From assembly GCA_963717445.1 (NCBI GenBank), contig OY970334.1:4171172-4235171 (forward strand): a stretch of DNA of 64,000 nucleotides. Direction: 5' to 3'. A model generated the notes under the pieces. That model worked only from the letters and a program-made list of their open reading frames with translations. It was not told the DNA's origin and searched no databases. Of the stretch, positions 41,902 through 51,790 are shown in pieces (position 1 is the first letter of the stretch; each line of letters opens with the position of its first letter). Source of the stretch: JAGVPT01 sp963717445. Its GTDB lineage: Bacteria; Bacteroidota; Ignavibacteria; UBA10030; UBA8401. The position numbers and the translations under genes are program-made.

Positions 41902-43335
41902 ATGGGTAAAGCAGGTGGATTCCTCGAATATCCGCGAATTAATCCGTCGTACCGACCGGTCGCTGATCGTATACAAGACTATCATGAATTTGTCAACCTT
42001 CTCACGGAGGACGAAGTGCAACGGCAGGGAGCCCGATGTATGGGGTGCGGTGTTCCCTTTTGTCACTGGTTAGGCTGTCCGCTTCACAATGATATTCCAA
42101 ATTGGAATGACCTTGTGTATCATGGCCAATGGCGCGATGCATATCAACAGCTTGAGTGGACAAGCAGTTTTCCTGAAATCGCTGCGCGAGTGTGCCCGGC
42201 TCCTTGTGAAGCTGCATGTACGCTCTCGGTGAATATCAGCCCCGTTTCGATCAGACAGATTGAATTGTTTGTCGCTGAACGGGCATTTGAAAACGGCTGG
42301 GTTGTTCCTTCTCCTCCTGTTGCGGAGACAAACAAACGCATTGCCGTGGTCGGATCGGGACCGGCGGGCTTGGCAGCCGCTCAGAGATTACGGCGTTTCG
42401 GGCATTCCGTGACGGTGTTTGAAAAGTCCGGTAACGTGGGAGGGATCCTCCGTTACGGCATCCCTGATTTTAAATTGGAAAAATGGGTCATCGATAGGCG
42501 CTTGATGCAAATGAGGAAGGAAGGGATTCGTTTTGAAACCAATGTGAATGTTGGGGAAGATATTTCTTCAAAGGAACTGCAGCAATCCTTCGATGCAATT
42601 ATCCTGACGCTTGGAGCAGGCCAACCACGGGACTTGCAAGTTCCCGGCTGCGAACTTGAAGGTATCCATCAAGCAATGGATTATCTGACCCAATCAAATA
42701 TGTACGTGGCAGGCATCAAGAAACAGGATGAGGTCATCTGGGCTGGAGGCAAGAACGTCATCGTGATTGGCGGCGGCGATACCGGGAATGATTGTGCCGG
42801 CACGGCAATTCGTCAAGGTGCAAAAAGGGTGTACCAATTTGAAATTCTTCCTAAACCTCGCGAATGGGACCAGCCCTTCAATCCGGATTGGCCCGACTGG
42901 CCAAAGATTTTGAGGAGTTCTTCCTCTCATGAAGAAGGTTGTTCCCGCGATTGGTCGGTAGGGACGAAGAGGTTTTTGGGGAACGGATTTAAATTGGAAA
43001 AAGGTGAATTCGTTCGTCTCGGATGGAACAAGGATGCAAGCGGGAACGATCGGCAAATGTTTGAAATATCCGGCTCCGAGTTTTCCGTTGATACGGATCT
43101 CGTGTTTCTAGCGATGGGATTTCTTCACGTTCAACATGCTAAGCTTACTCATGACCTTGAGGTTGCTTTGGATGATCGAGGAAATATCATGACCGACGGC
43201 AAATATGCTACGTCAGTTCAAGGAGTCTTTGTCGCAGGAGATGCCATGACCGGGGCAAGCCTGGTTGCCCGAGCGATGCGGCACGGTCGGGAAGCTGCAG
43301 GAGCATGTCACGCATATCTTGTGCAAGTAAATTAA
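41902..43335 (+). CDS. gltD: Glutamate synthase small subunit-like oxidoreductase (GltD)
   Basis: Electron-transfer flavoprotein: NADPH to FAD to [4Fe-4S], normally to the GltB large subunit. 477 residues, full length. N-terminal cluster cysteines in RCMGCGVPFCHWLGCP and VCPAPCEAAC; FAD loop VVGSGPAGLAAAQRL near 150; NADPH loop VIGGGDTGNDC near 290; C-terminal FVAGDAMTGASLV. No gltB lies in the window, so it may serve another acceptor, or gltB is elsewhere. Confidence 0.92.
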   Translation: MGKAGGFLEYPRINPSYRPVADRIQDYHEFVNLLTEDEVQRQGARCMGCGVPFCHWLGCPLHNDIPNWNDLVYHGQWRDAYQQLEWTSSFPEIAARVCPAPCEAACTLSVNISPVSIRQIELFVAERAFENGWVVPSPPVAETNKRIAVVGSGPAGLAAAQRLRRFGHSVTVFEKSGNVGGILRYGIPDFKLEKWVIDRRLMQMRKEGIRFETNVNVGEDISSKELQQSFDAIILTLGAGQPRDLQVPGCELEGIHQAMDYLTQSNMYVAGIKKQDEVIWAGGKNVIVIGGGDTGNDCAGTAIRQGAKRVYQFEILPKPREWDQPFNPDWPDWPKILRSSSSHEEGCSRDWSVGTKRFLGNGFKLEKGEFVRLGWNKDASGNDRQMFEISGSEFSVDTDLVFLAMGFLHVQHAKLTHDLEVALDDRGNIMTDGKYATSVQGVFVAGDAMTGASLVARAMRHGREAAGACHAYLVQVN

Positions 43336-43534
43336 TTCTTATTGAGGGAGACAAGCGATTCCGTAGTTGCTTTCCTGCGTGTTTTTCTATCGCACTCCCG
43401 TTTGTTTAAGAGGAAGTTGAATCATAGTGCAGACCCGCTTCACTATTTTTTCTTCAAGAAGCTGTCAAAGCAGGCGCACTTGCCGAATGATCACCTTGCC
43501 GTCATTGCTTGTAAGCCTTTAGGGGGAAAATCCC

Positions 43535-43837
43535 TTAGCGTTGAGGAGTTACTGCATTCATAGGATAATACTCATAGTTGTGTAGTATCGAAGCAGGATC
43601 GTTCTCCATTAATCCGCTGATTTGTTCCTCGCTGTCCACCGCAATAATACCGAGTCCATAAATCCCTTTTGGATCGAGCACGGGCCCGAAAATCAACATT
43701 ATGCCTTTGCTCATATAGTTTTTCCAGTACGCAATATGCTGTTCCACGATTTTTTTTTCTTCGTTTGTCATTGTTTGAGCAAAGTTAGGTCGACGAGGAG
43801 TAAATTTCAGTACAAAATGTTTTTTGTCCATAATCAT
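43535..43837 (-). CDS. YciI-like (YCII-related) protein
   Basis: 100 residues, ferredoxin-like alpha-beta fold. The N-terminus KKHFVLKFTPRRPNFAQTMTNEEKKIVEQHIAYWKNYM and ILIFGPVLDPKGIYGLGII-type strand match the family (YciI active-site His is H34-like). Function unknown. ATG 43837 or 43831 may start it. Single-gene unit, convergent with gltD. Confidence 0.8.
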   Translation of the reverse strand: MIMDKKHFVLKFTPRRPNFAQTMTNEEKKIVEQHIAYWKNYMSKGIMLIFGPVLDPKGIYGLGIIAVDSEEQISGLMENDPASILHNYEYYPMNAVTPQR

Positions 43838-43923
43838 TGCTGTTGTGTTTAACCTGCAAAAGAAAAGAAGCAGTTCCCGATGAAATCGGCATTGATCCTG
43901 CTGCCGGGGGATGATGTATCAAT

Positions 43924-44706
43924 TTAGCAATTTTTGCTGACATAATAATGTGCAAGCTCGGCTATCCACTTTATTTCTGGATAGTGGTCCGGGGGTATCG
44001 CAGGATGTGCTGTCACAGATGCTGTGATGGATTTATGACCGAGCATATTCCAAAAATGGTCGACAAAATTCATATCTCCATACCAACAAACGGTATCTCT
44101 CGTGCGTGGACCAAAAGGGACGCCGTTTATTGATAGATATCGAATTGTTAACGGAAGAATCTTTGAATGTGAAGATACCGCAGCACTGAAGAGGGATGGT
44201 TTAAAAGATAATACGTGGTCGCCGTTTGTGGAGGTACCTTCGGGAAATATTTGCACGTTGATCCCCCATGAAAGTATTTTTTCTATTTTTTTCGCTGCAC
44301 CGAACATACCGCGGAATGCTTTCCTGTCAACATACAAGGTTCCGCCAAGGGTGGCAAGCCAGCCTAGAATCGGCCATTTTTTTACATCGCTTTTTGCCAT
44401 AAACAATGCCGGGAATATCGACCCGATGACCACAACGTCAAGATACCCCTGATGGTTTGAGACAATGAGATAATGGCTATGCGAATGGTCAAACGGTTTG
44501 AAGTTTCGGATTACATGAAGCCCGAGGATTGTCCTCATGATTTGCGACCATCGGTGTGTAGCATGAGCGAGAAAGCGTTGTTCTGTTGCCGGACTTAAAA
44601 AAAGTCCTGCTCGCCCGATTAACACGATAGGAATAAATAATAGCGTGGCCGCAAGAATAGCAGTAAACTTGCAAAATTGCCTCACATAGCCCCGGCCATT
44701 TTCCAA
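43924..44706 (-). CDS. 1-acyl-glycerol-phosphate acyltransferase family (PlsC / OlsA-like)
   Basis: 260 residues. An N-terminal membrane helix (ILAATLLFIPIVLIG), the catalytic NHQGYLD (NHx4D) motif near residue 82, and FPEGTST. The start overlaps the OlsB-like gene by 25 bases, so it probably acts as OlsA, adding the second acyl chain (O-acylation) to lyso-ornithine lipid, though ordinary phosphatidate synthesis is possible. Confidence 0.85.
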   Translation of the reverse strand: MENGRGYVRQFCKFTAILAATLLFIPIVLIGRAGLFLSPATEQRFLAHATHRWSQIMRTILGLHVIRNFKPFDHSHSHYLIVSNHQGYLDVVVIGSIFPALFMAKSDVKKWPILGWLATLGGTLYVDRKAFRGMFGAAKKIEKILSWGINVQIFPEGTSTNGDHVLSFKPSLFSAAVSSHSKILPLTIRYLSINGVPFGPRTRDTVCWYGDMNFVDHFWNMLGHKSITASVTAHPAIPPDHYPEIKWIAELAHYYVSKNC

Positions 44707-45458
44707 TAGTGTTGCTTGTATTTGTCGGCAATCCTTCCTGTTTCGACCAGGGTAAAAAAATCGGTTGTCCCGAATTGCGGATCGTAAGCCGGATCACCGC
44801 AGACCAGCGCGCCCAAACGCAAATAACCTTTTAAAAGAGGGGAAAATTTTTGAAGAATAGGTTTCTCTTTGTCCATATCGACTTGCGGAGTGCCGACATT
44901 CATTGCACACCGGCGTGAAGGAAAAACGCGGTACTCCTCAGGTGCGAAATGATATTTATGAAGGTAGGCGAATGCTTGAGAAACCTCCTCCTCATCTGCG
45001 CTGTGAAAGCTTGCACATCCAAACATCGTGCTGATATTATGAATCTCTATGTATCGTGCTATGCCAGTCCATAATAAATTTACCACGGCTAGGGAGCGAT
45101 ATTCTTTTGCAACGCAGGATCGGCCTAGCTCCAAAGACTGGCCGGGGAGCCTTTTTATACGAGTGAGATCGAACTCATTTTCCGAGTAAAATCCGAAACT
45201 TTTCTCCGCTTTTTCTTGGCGTAACAATCGATATGTGCCGACGACTTTATCCGTGTGCCGATTTTTTACAATCAAATGATCACAAAAGGTATCATAGACA
45301 TCTGAGTCAAACCCCGTTTCGTATGAAGATTCCAGTCCTTCCTTTAGCTCGAGGTTGAATACGTTAAAGCGGAGTTTAAGGGCTGATTCAACCTCGTCCA
45401 AATATTCGGCGATTTTTACTTCAAAGAAAGGGGTCGATGCTAGAAGATGCTGATACAT
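44682..45458 (-). CDS. olsB: L-ornithine N-alpha-acyltransferase-like (OlsB)
   Basis: 258 residues from the ATG at 45458 (GAGG before it). GNAT-fold acyltransferase: ALKLRFNVFNLELKEG, YDTFCDHLIVKNR, VVGTYRLL, and LELGRSCVAKEYR with the acyl-carrier binding loop; the C-terminal PAYDPQFGTTDFFTLVE fits OlsB. It transfers a 3-hydroxyacyl group from ACP to ornithine (or a related amino acid), the first step of ornithine-lipid synthesis. Ornithine lipids replace phospholipids under phosphate limitation; pit is 4 kb away. Confidence 0.88.
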   Translation of the reverse strand: MYQHLLASTPFFEVKIAEYLDEVESALKLRFNVFNLELKEGLESSYETGFDSDVYDTFCDHLIVKNRHTDKVVGTYRLLRQEKAEKSFGFYSENEFDLTRIKRLPGQSLELGRSCVAKEYRSLAVVNLLWTGIARYIEIHNISTMFGCASFHSADEEEVSQAFAYLHKYHFAPEEYRVFPSRRCAMNVGTPQVDMDKEKPILQKFSPLLKGYLRLGALVCGDPAYDPQFGTTDFFTLVETGRIADKYKQHYWKMAGAM

Positions 45459-45679
45459 GGTGTAACCTCGTATAAAATATTTTTTACAAAGGTACAGCCC
45501 CTGTGTTTCATTATTATTACCCTCTCTTAACCGTGATGTTATCAAACGGTGAGTTTAGGAATTTAATTTTAGGATCGTTCTAATATTGGCTTGTAGAAAA
45601 TTGTGCCGGTAACTTCTCAATAAAGATTTCTTAACTCTTTCTTTATCTTGAGGTAAAGGGCATGCGCTAACTTTGCAAC

Positions 45680-46738
45680 GTGAAAAGGAACGCAAAGAGG
45701 GCGCAAACACTTATCCGAATTTTGCCGCTTACGGTCGGCGGAGTGCTTCTTCTTCTTGTTTTTCGGGATGTAGACTTTTCTACCACGTTCTCGCTCATCG
45801 GTGGTGTAGGTTACTATTTCATCCCTATTTTTGCCGTGTACGGTGTTGGGTGTCTTCTTGATTCTGCAGCCTGGAAATTAATCCTCGATATTCCGGGCAA
45901 AGCCATATCCTTTAGCAAGCTTCTGCAGATCCATATTGCGGGCGAATCGATGTACCGGTTCATTCCGGCAGGTGTTGTCGTCGGCGAGGGTGTGAAAATC
46001 TTCTTATTGAAAAAGCAAAGCCGTTTTACCAGCCCGGAAATCATATCAAGTCTTGTTATTCGGAAATTATTGATGGGGTTAAGTCAGGGGTTCTACATCG
46101 GGATCGGTTTTTTCTTAGGATTCATCTTAGCTCAAAAAGTTGGACTTCTTGAGGTTACTTCTCTCGGCTTTTCATTGTTCATGCTTGTTGTATTTATAGT
46201 GATGGGCGTAATGCTTTCCCGAGGATCTCTCTTTCATTGGGTGTTCCGATTTCTTCGTTCTCTACCCTTTATTAAAACCAAAGTCGAAAAGCATTCATTA
46301 TTTTTTGAGCGTACCGATAGTGTACTGAAAGACTTTTTCATACACAAAAAACGGGAAGGTGTTCTGGCCTCTCTATTATTTTTCGGCGGATGGCTGACGG
46401 AAATGTTAGAAACGTATCTGATTCTTGTGGTTCTGGGAATGAAGGTTCTGCCGCATCAGGTAATGCTTTTCGAACCAATCGTCTCTTTAACGAGGTCGCT
46501 CGCATTCTTTTTACCGGGGGGGCTTGGTGTGATCGATTCCGGTTATATTTCGGCGCTCGGTTCGATCGGTATTGGGAATGTTGTGATCGGCGGTGCCGCC
46601 TTTATCATTATAAAACGAAGCAAAGAATTATTCTGGATTGCCATCGGACTTGTTTTGATGTGGTTGCAAGGAGGCAGTGTTGTGGAAGGAATACATTCAA
46701 GGCTCTTTAAGCCGGATATCGCCCCGGAAATAGTATGA
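45680..46738 (+). CDS. Flippase-like membrane protein (UPF0104 / LPG synthase TM domain family)
   Basis: 352 residues, GTG start, about eight membrane helices, no soluble catalytic domain. FIPAGVVVGEGVKIFLLKK and FFLPGGLGVIDSGYISAL match the family's two signature regions. Members move lipid-linked substrates in cell-envelope glycan pathways. Its 3' end overlaps the glycosyltransferase gene (ATGA), so it is the first gene of an eight-gene operon for a sugar. Confidence 0.8.
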   Translation: MKRNAKRAQTLIRILPLTVGGVLLLLVFRDVDFSTTFSLIGGVGYYFIPIFAVYGVGCLLDSAAWKLILDIPGKAISFSKLLQIHIAGESMYRFIPAGVVVGEGVKIFLLKKQSRFTSPEIISSLVIRKLLMGLSQGFYIGIGFFLGFILAQKVGLLEVTSLGFSLFMLVVFIVMGVMLSRGSLFHWVFRFLRSLPFIKTKVEKHSLFFERTDSVLKDFFIHKKREGVLASLLFFGGWLTEMLETYLILVVLGMKVLPHQVMLFEPIVSLTRSLAFFLPGGLGVIDSGYISALGSIGIGNVVIGGAAFIIIKRSKELFWIAIGLVLMWLQGGSVVEGIHSRLFKPDIAPEIV

Positions 46739-47799
46739 AAAAGAAAATTCTCTTTATTTGCGGATCGCGAAACCAAACAACGCAAATGCATAAGATCGCT
46801 CAACAGCTCGAAAGTGACCACGATTGTTGGTTTTCGCCCTATTATGGAACCGGTTTGGAGGGATTCCTCCACAGGATGAACCTTACGGAGATGTCTATCA
46901 TGGGGAGCAAGATGGCCGGCCGGTGCATGCAGTACCTTCAAGCTCATCGTTTACAAATTGATTATCGGGGTGAGAAAAATAATTACGATTTGGTCTTTAC
47001 CTGCGCGGATCTCGTCATTCAAAAAAATATCAAAGGGAAAAAGATCATTTTGGTACAGGAAGGAATGACCGACCCTGAAAACCTGGGATATGTTCTTGTA
47101 AAAATGTTTCCGTTTCTCCCTCGCTGGGTTGGCAGCACGTCAACATTCAGCCTCAGCAACGCGTATCAAAAACTCTGTGTTGCGAGCGAAGGATACCGCG
47201 ATCTCTTCATCAGAAAAGGTATACCCCCGGAAAAAATTGTTGTTACAGGAATCCCGAATTTCGACGATTGCAGAAAATTCTTGGATAATCACTTCCCGTA
47301 TAAAAATTATGTCCTTGTTTGTACATCCGACTCGCGCGAGACGTTTAAATATGAAAATCGAAAGAGGATCATTCTCGATGCGGTAAAGATCGCAGGCGGA
47401 CGCAAGCTTATTTTCAAATTGCATCCGAATGAAAATATTGAGCGTGCGACGCTTGAAATCGCTGCATGGGCGCCGGGTGCAATGGTTTTTGCTTCAGGGA
47501 GCGCGGAAGAGATGGTCGCCAACTGCGATGTTCTTATAACGCAATATTCATCCACTGTCTATGTCGGTTTGGTTCTTGGAAAAGAGGTCTATTCAAATTT
47601 CCAGCTTGATGAATTGAAAAGACTTGTTCCTATTCAAAATGGCTGTTCCGCCCGAAATATTGCTCTCGTTGCTTGCGAATTGCTGTCGGCAGAGCCTCAG
47701 CAGGCTGTTAGCGCGCATCGGCGCGAGCATGGCATGTCGAAAATGTGGCAGGACAATTACAAGGTAAGGCTGGCAAAACTTTTCTCGAAGGCTGCATGA
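46735..47799 (+). CDS. Putative glycosyltransferase (GT-B fold, CDP-glycerol transferase-like)
   Basis: 354 residues; starts KKILFICGSRNQTTQMHKIA like GT-B enzymes. Later motifs IFKLHPNENIERATL and ITQYSSTVYVGLVLGKEVYS are those of CDP-glycerol/polysialyltransferase-like enzymes that use CMP- or CDP-linked donors. With a CMP-sugar pathway following, it is a good candidate to transfer that sugar. It overlaps genes on both sides by four bases. Confidence 0.65.
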   Translation: MKKKILFICGSRNQTTQMHKIAQQLESDHDCWFSPYYGTGLEGFLHRMNLTEMSIMGSKMAGRCMQYLQAHRLQIDYRGEKNNYDLVFTCADLVIQKNIKGKKIILVQEGMTDPENLGYVLVKMFPFLPRWVGSTSTFSLSNAYQKLCVASEGYRDLFIRKGIPPEKIVVTGIPNFDDCRKFLDNHFPYKNYVLVCTSDSRETFKYENRKRIILDAVKIAGGRKLIFKLHPNENIERATLEIAAWAPGAMVFASGSAEEMVANCDVLITQYSSTVYVGLVLGKEVYSNFQLDELKRLVPIQNGCSARNIALVACELLSAEPQQAVSAHRREHGMSKMWQDNYKVRLAKLFSKAA

Positions 47800-48590
47800 A
47801 AAAGCTTATTGTCATTCAAGCGCGGACAGATTCTTCCCGGCTACCAGGCAAAGTCTTATTGCCCCTTGCAGGTGCGCCGCTGCTCCAGCGAATGATCGAA
47901 AGGGTACAGGCCGTAGAAGGATTTTATGAGATTGCTGTTGCCACAACAGTAGACCGGCGTGATGATCCGATTCGCTCGCTCTGCAGGTCGATGGGCGTTC
48001 GGTGTTTCAGCGGCCACGCTACCGATCTGCTGGACCGGCACTATCACGTAGCAATACGCGAAAAGGCCGACGTAGTTGTGAAGATTCCGTCCGATTGCCC
48101 GCTGGTCGACCCGGCGACTATTGATAGAGTCATAACTTTTTTTCTTTCCCGAACAAAGCCGTTTGATTTTGTCAGCAATCTGCATCCGGCAACGTATCCC
48201 GACGGTAATGACGTTGAAGTCATAACCATGGAGGCTTTGGAGACTGCATGGCGCGAGGCGGAAAAGAGTTACGAGCGCGAACACACGACTCCGTTTATTT
48301 GGGAGCAACCGGACCGTTTTGTCCTTGGAAGTGTTTTGTGTGAAGACGGTGCGGATTATTCTATGAAACATCGGTGGACAATTGATTATCCCGAAGATTA
48401 CACATTGATCAAGCGTATTTACGATGAGTTGTGGAGCGTTGATCGCCCGATTTTTTCAATGCGCGATATTCTTGGATTGTTGGGAAAGAAGCGGGATATC
48501 CGGTCGATCAATGCGCGCTATATCGGCGTGAACTGGTACCGGCATTACATCGGGCAGCTTAAAACCGTTTCGACATCAGAAACAAGGTAA
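47796..48590 (+). CDS. SpsF-like cytidylyltransferase
   Basis: 264 residues from the ATG at 47796 (ATGA overlap with the previous stop). Nucleotidyltransferase fold: IQARTDSSRLPGKVLLPLAG holds the CTP loop, VVKIPSDCPLVDP the metal site, DGNDVEVITMEAL and HRWTIDYPEDY mark SpsF/CMP-sugar synthetases. It probably activates a keto-acid sugar with CMP. Confidence 0.88.
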   Translation: MKKLIVIQARTDSSRLPGKVLLPLAGAPLLQRMIERVQAVEGFYEIAVATTVDRRDDPIRSLCRSMGVRCFSGHATDLLDRHYHVAIREKADVVVKIPSDCPLVDPATIDRVITFFLSRTKPFDFVSNLHPATYPDGNDVEVITMEALETAWREAEKSYEREHTTPFIWEQPDRFVLGSVLCEDGADYSMKHRWTIDYPEDYTLIKRIYDELWSVDRPIFSMRDILGLLGKKRDIRSINARYIGVNWYRHYIGQLKTVSTSETR

Positions 48591-48601
48591 TCGGTGAATT
48601 C

Positions 48602-49459
48602 GTGACTGAACAAGAAAAAATCGAGCTTGAACTTCTCGCTCTTCGCGTACGGGAACATATTATCAACATGGCGACCGATGGAGGCTGTTTTATAGGAGCT
48701 TCGCTTTCGTGTGCGGATATCATCGTCTATCTTTATGCTAAAGTTCTAAAGATATCGCCGGGAACATTGAACGATGAGAACCGTGATTACTTTTTCCTGT
48801 CTAAAGGACATGATGTTCCGGCACTGTACGGGACTTTTGCAGAACTCGGATATATGGAAAAAAGCAGGCTTAAAAACCATCTCAGCATAAGCGATTCCAT
48901 CTACTGGCACCCGAACAGCTCCGTGCCGGGAATTGAATTTCACTCCGGTTCCCTCGGCCACCTGCTGTCGGTCGCTATCGGCGTTGCGCTCGACATAAAA
49001 ATACGCGGGGGCCATAACCGCGTCTTTGTGATTCTTGGCGATGGAGAATTAAACGAAGGATCTGTGTGGGAGGGGTGTCTGGTTGCTGCCGCCTATAAGC
49101 TCGATAACCTTGTCGCAATTGTCGATAGGAATGAGTTTCAGGCAAATGTCCGCACAGAAGAGCTGATCCCGCTCGAATCAGTAGATAAAAAATTTTCTGC
49201 TTTTGGCTGGTCCGTAAATCGGATCAGTGGACACAATTTTGAGAAGATGGAGGTTGCATTTTCACATATTCCGATGAGTGTCGACCGGCCCACTGCAATT
49301 ATTGCAGATACTATTCGAGGAAAGGGGCTGCCAAGCATTGAACGCCGTGCGGACCGGTGGTTCGCCAACTTCTCCCATGAAGAAATCGAGATGTTGCTCG
49401 ATGAACTCTACAATGGAAAGGAGAGCGACCTGACATCTGAAACTCTCATGGTTCGATAA
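48602..49459 (+). CDS. Transketolase, N-terminal (TPP pyrophosphate-binding) subunit
   Basis: 285 residues, GTG start, 11 bases after the previous gene. LSKGHDVPALYG, HPNSSVPGIEFHSGSLGH and the TPP loop GDGELNEGSVWEG are diagnostic. With the next gene it forms one heteromeric transketolase. Within this operon it should make or rearrange a sugar precursor rather than serve the pentose pathway. Confidence 0.92.
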   Translation: MTEQEKIELELLALRVREHIINMATDGGCFIGASLSCADIIVYLYAKVLKISPGTLNDENRDYFFLSKGHDVPALYGTFAELGYMEKSRLKNHLSISDSIYWHPNSSVPGIEFHSGSLGHLLSVAIGVALDIKIRGGHNRVFVILGDGELNEGSVWEGCLVAAAYKLDNLVAIVDRNEFQANVRTEELIPLESVDKKFSAFGWSVNRISGHNFEKMEVAFSHIPMSVDRPTAIIADTIRGKGLPSIERRADRWFANFSHEEIEMLLDELYNGKESDLTSETLMVR

Positions 49460-49480
49460 AAGTCAGGCTCATTATCAATT

Positions 49481-50440
49481 ATGACATACGAAGAAAAATT
49501 ACAGGAATTAGCGGAGATCGATCACAGTATCGTTATTATGACATCTGAAAATCGGGCCGCAATTCGAAACCTTCCACGGATGCTGGGAAATAGATTTATC
49601 AACGTCGGAATTGCCGAACAGACGATGATCGGTGCTGCCGCAGGACTTGCGCTTCGTGGGCAGACGCCGATTGTTCATTCGCTCGCTACGTTTCTCACTC
49701 TTAGAGCTTTTGAATTTATCCGGACAGACGTTGGGATCGCGAATCTTCCGGTGAAACTAGTCGGAGGAGTTCCGGGCTTTCTCTCCGAGGCGAACGGCCC
49801 GACACATCAGGCGCTCGAAGATATATCGCTGATGCGCGGTATTCCCAACATGAAAGTATTTTGTCCTGCCGATCAAGATGAACTCGTTACCGGCCTTCCG
49901 CATATTCTTCAAGACAGATCACCGTGGTACATTCGCTTTACAGGGATGCAGCCTGTGGTGAGGCATTATGATCAGTTTGTAATCGGGAAAGCTGAAATTC
50001 TCGTGGAAGGAATGGATGTGGCATTGCTGACGTATGGCTTTATGAATAGAGAATCGTGGCATGCTAAAGAAATTCTCGAATCCAAAGGGATCTCCGTCCG
50101 GTTCATTAATTTCCGCACGCTTAAACCGGTTGATGAAATGGCGATTCTTACCGCAGCAAAAGAGTGCTCATTGCTTGTCACGATAGAAGATCACTTCTTG
50201 ACCGGCGGTCTTTATTCTATAGTGAGCGAAATTCTTGTACGGCATGAAAGAAGAGCAAAAGTTCTCCCTCTTGCACTCGAGAGTCGCTGGTTCAAACCGG
50301 CGTTGCTCGACAATGTTCTTGCATACGAAGGATTTACCGGTGGTCAGATTGCTTCACAAATAATTACTGCGTTGGAGGATCGCAACGGAATTTCGTCCTC
50401 CGACAAACTGGAAATCCCATTGGAAGATGACTGTTTTTAG
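49481..50440 (+). CDS. Transketolase, C-terminal (pyrimidine-binding) subunit
   Basis: 319 residues. FINVGIAEQTMIGAAAGLALRGQTPIVHS contains the catalytic Glu; PVKLVGGVPGFLSEANGPTHQALEDI and FCPADQDE follow, then the C-terminal domain with EDHFLTGGL. Pairs with the subunit at 48602. Confidence 0.93.
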   Translation: MTYEEKLQELAEIDHSIVIMTSENRAAIRNLPRMLGNRFINVGIAEQTMIGAAAGLALRGQTPIVHSLATFLTLRAFEFIRTDVGIANLPVKLVGGVPGFLSEANGPTHQALEDISLMRGIPNMKVFCPADQDELVTGLPHILQDRSPWYIRFTGMQPVVRHYDQFVIGKAEILVEGMDVALLTYGFMNRESWHAKEILESKGISVRFINFRTLKPVDEMAILTAAKECSLLVTIEDHFLTGGLYSIVSEILVRHERRAKVLPLALESRWFKPALLDNVLAYEGFTGGQIASQIITALEDRNGISSSDKLEIPLEDDCF

Positions 50441-50452
50441 GAAAGGCGAAAA

Positions 50453-51790
50453 ATGAATTCCATCGAAAAGAATGAGGCATATCCGTCGATCGCGAAGTCG
50501 GATGAATTGTACGCGCGTGCACTCGGGCTGATACCGGCGGTGACGCAAACACTCGCAAAAGGTCCGGGCCAATATGTTAAAGGCGTCGCGCCGAAATACC
50601 TGAAGCGTGGCAAAGGGGCACATGTATGGGATGTGGACGGCAACGAATATATCGATTACACGATGGGCGTGGGGCCGCTGTCGCTCGGATATTGTTACGA
50701 TGCGGTCGATGCTGCAATAACAAGACAATTGGAAGACGGCATTACATTTTCATTGATGCATCCGCTAGAAGTAGAAGTGGCTGAATTGATTCGTGAAGTG
50801 ATCCCCAGCGCAGAGTCGGTTCGTTTCAGCAAAACCGGATGCGATGTAACGACTGCCGCCGTCAGGCTTGCACGCGCATTTACGGGACGCGACAAAGTTT
50901 TGTGTTGCGGATATCACGGCTGGCATGATTGGTACATCGCAGTGACAGATCGTAACAAAGGAATTCCTCAAGTTTCGCGCGATCTTACATACACCTTCAA
51001 TTATAATGACATTCAATCAATCGTCGATTCGATCGACGGGGAAACGGCTTGTGTAATTCTTGAACCCGTTGTCTTCGAAGCTCCCAAAGAAAATTTTCTC
51101 CATAGGCTGAAAGAGATCTGTCAGCGAAACGGAGCGTTGCTTATTTTCGACGAAATGTGGACTGGGTTCCGCCTAGCGCTTGGGGGTGCACAGGAATATT
51201 TCGGAGTGAAGGCGGATCTTGCCTGCTTTTCGAAAGCGGTCGCAAACGGGATGCCGATTTCCATTCTTGCCGGACGGCATGATGTTATGCAATTGCTCGA
51301 AAAGGATGTTTTCTTCTTCACAACCTTCGGCGGCGAGGCCATTTCTCTTGCAGCGGCGAAAGCAACGATCGAAGAATTGCGCGATAAGAAAGTTCCTGAA
51401 TATCTTGAGCGAATCGGCAACAGGATCAAAGATGAATATAACAGCATCGCCTCTAAATTGGGGATGAAGTATACGAACTGTTCGGGCTTCGGGTGCCGCA
51501 CCATTGTCACGTTTGATGCAAGCGCTGGGAGCCCGCTCGAAATAAAATCACTCGTTCAACAGGAATTGATCAAACGGGGAATTTTGTGGGGCGGATTTCA
51601 TACGATGTGCTATTCACATTCGGACGATGATATCGATTATACAATATCCGCGTACAGGAGAATCCTGCCTATGGTAAAAGAAGCAGTCGCCGGAAATACC
51701 GTTCGCCAGCAATTGCATGGTGAGCCTGTAGAACCCGTTTTCCGCAAAACGAGCAATTTTAATATGAAACCGAAGCAAGTACTCAAGTGA
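50453..51790 (+). CDS. Glutamate-1-semialdehyde aminomutase-like class III aminotransferase
   Basis: 445 residues. PLP-dependent: VRFSKTGCDVTTAAVRLAR, GYHGWHDWY, IFDEMWTGFR, and the Schiff-base lysine in CFSKAVANGMPIS. It resembles HemL but its place in a sugar operon argues for transamination of a keto-sugar, not heme synthesis. Its stop overlaps the SDR start. Confidence 0.88.
   Translation: MNSIEKNEAYPSIAKSDELYARALGLIPAVTQTLAKGPGQYVKGVAPKYLKRGKGAHVWDVDGNEYIDYTMGVGPLSLGYCYDAVDAAITRQLEDGITFSLMHPLEVEVAELIREVIPSAESVRFSKTGCDVTTAAVRLARAFTGRDKVLCCGYHGWHDWYIAVTDRNKGIPQVSRDLTYTFNYNDIQSIVDSIDGETACVILEPVVFEAPKENFLHRLKEICQRNGALLIFDEMWTGFRLALGGAQEYFGVKADLACFSKAVANGMPISILAGRHDVMQLLEKDVFFFTTFGGEAISLAAAKATIEELRDKKVPEYLERIGNRIKDEYNSIASKLGMKYTNCSGFGCRTIVTFDASAGSPLEIKSLVQQELIKRGILWGGFHTMCYSHSDDDIDYTISAYRRILPMVKEAVAGNTVRQQLHGEPVEPVFRKTSNFNMKPKQVLK

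Noticed and set aside
43342..43563. 73-codon frame after gltD
   Set aside because: TTG start, no ribosome site or family likeness, and its end overlaps the YciI gene.
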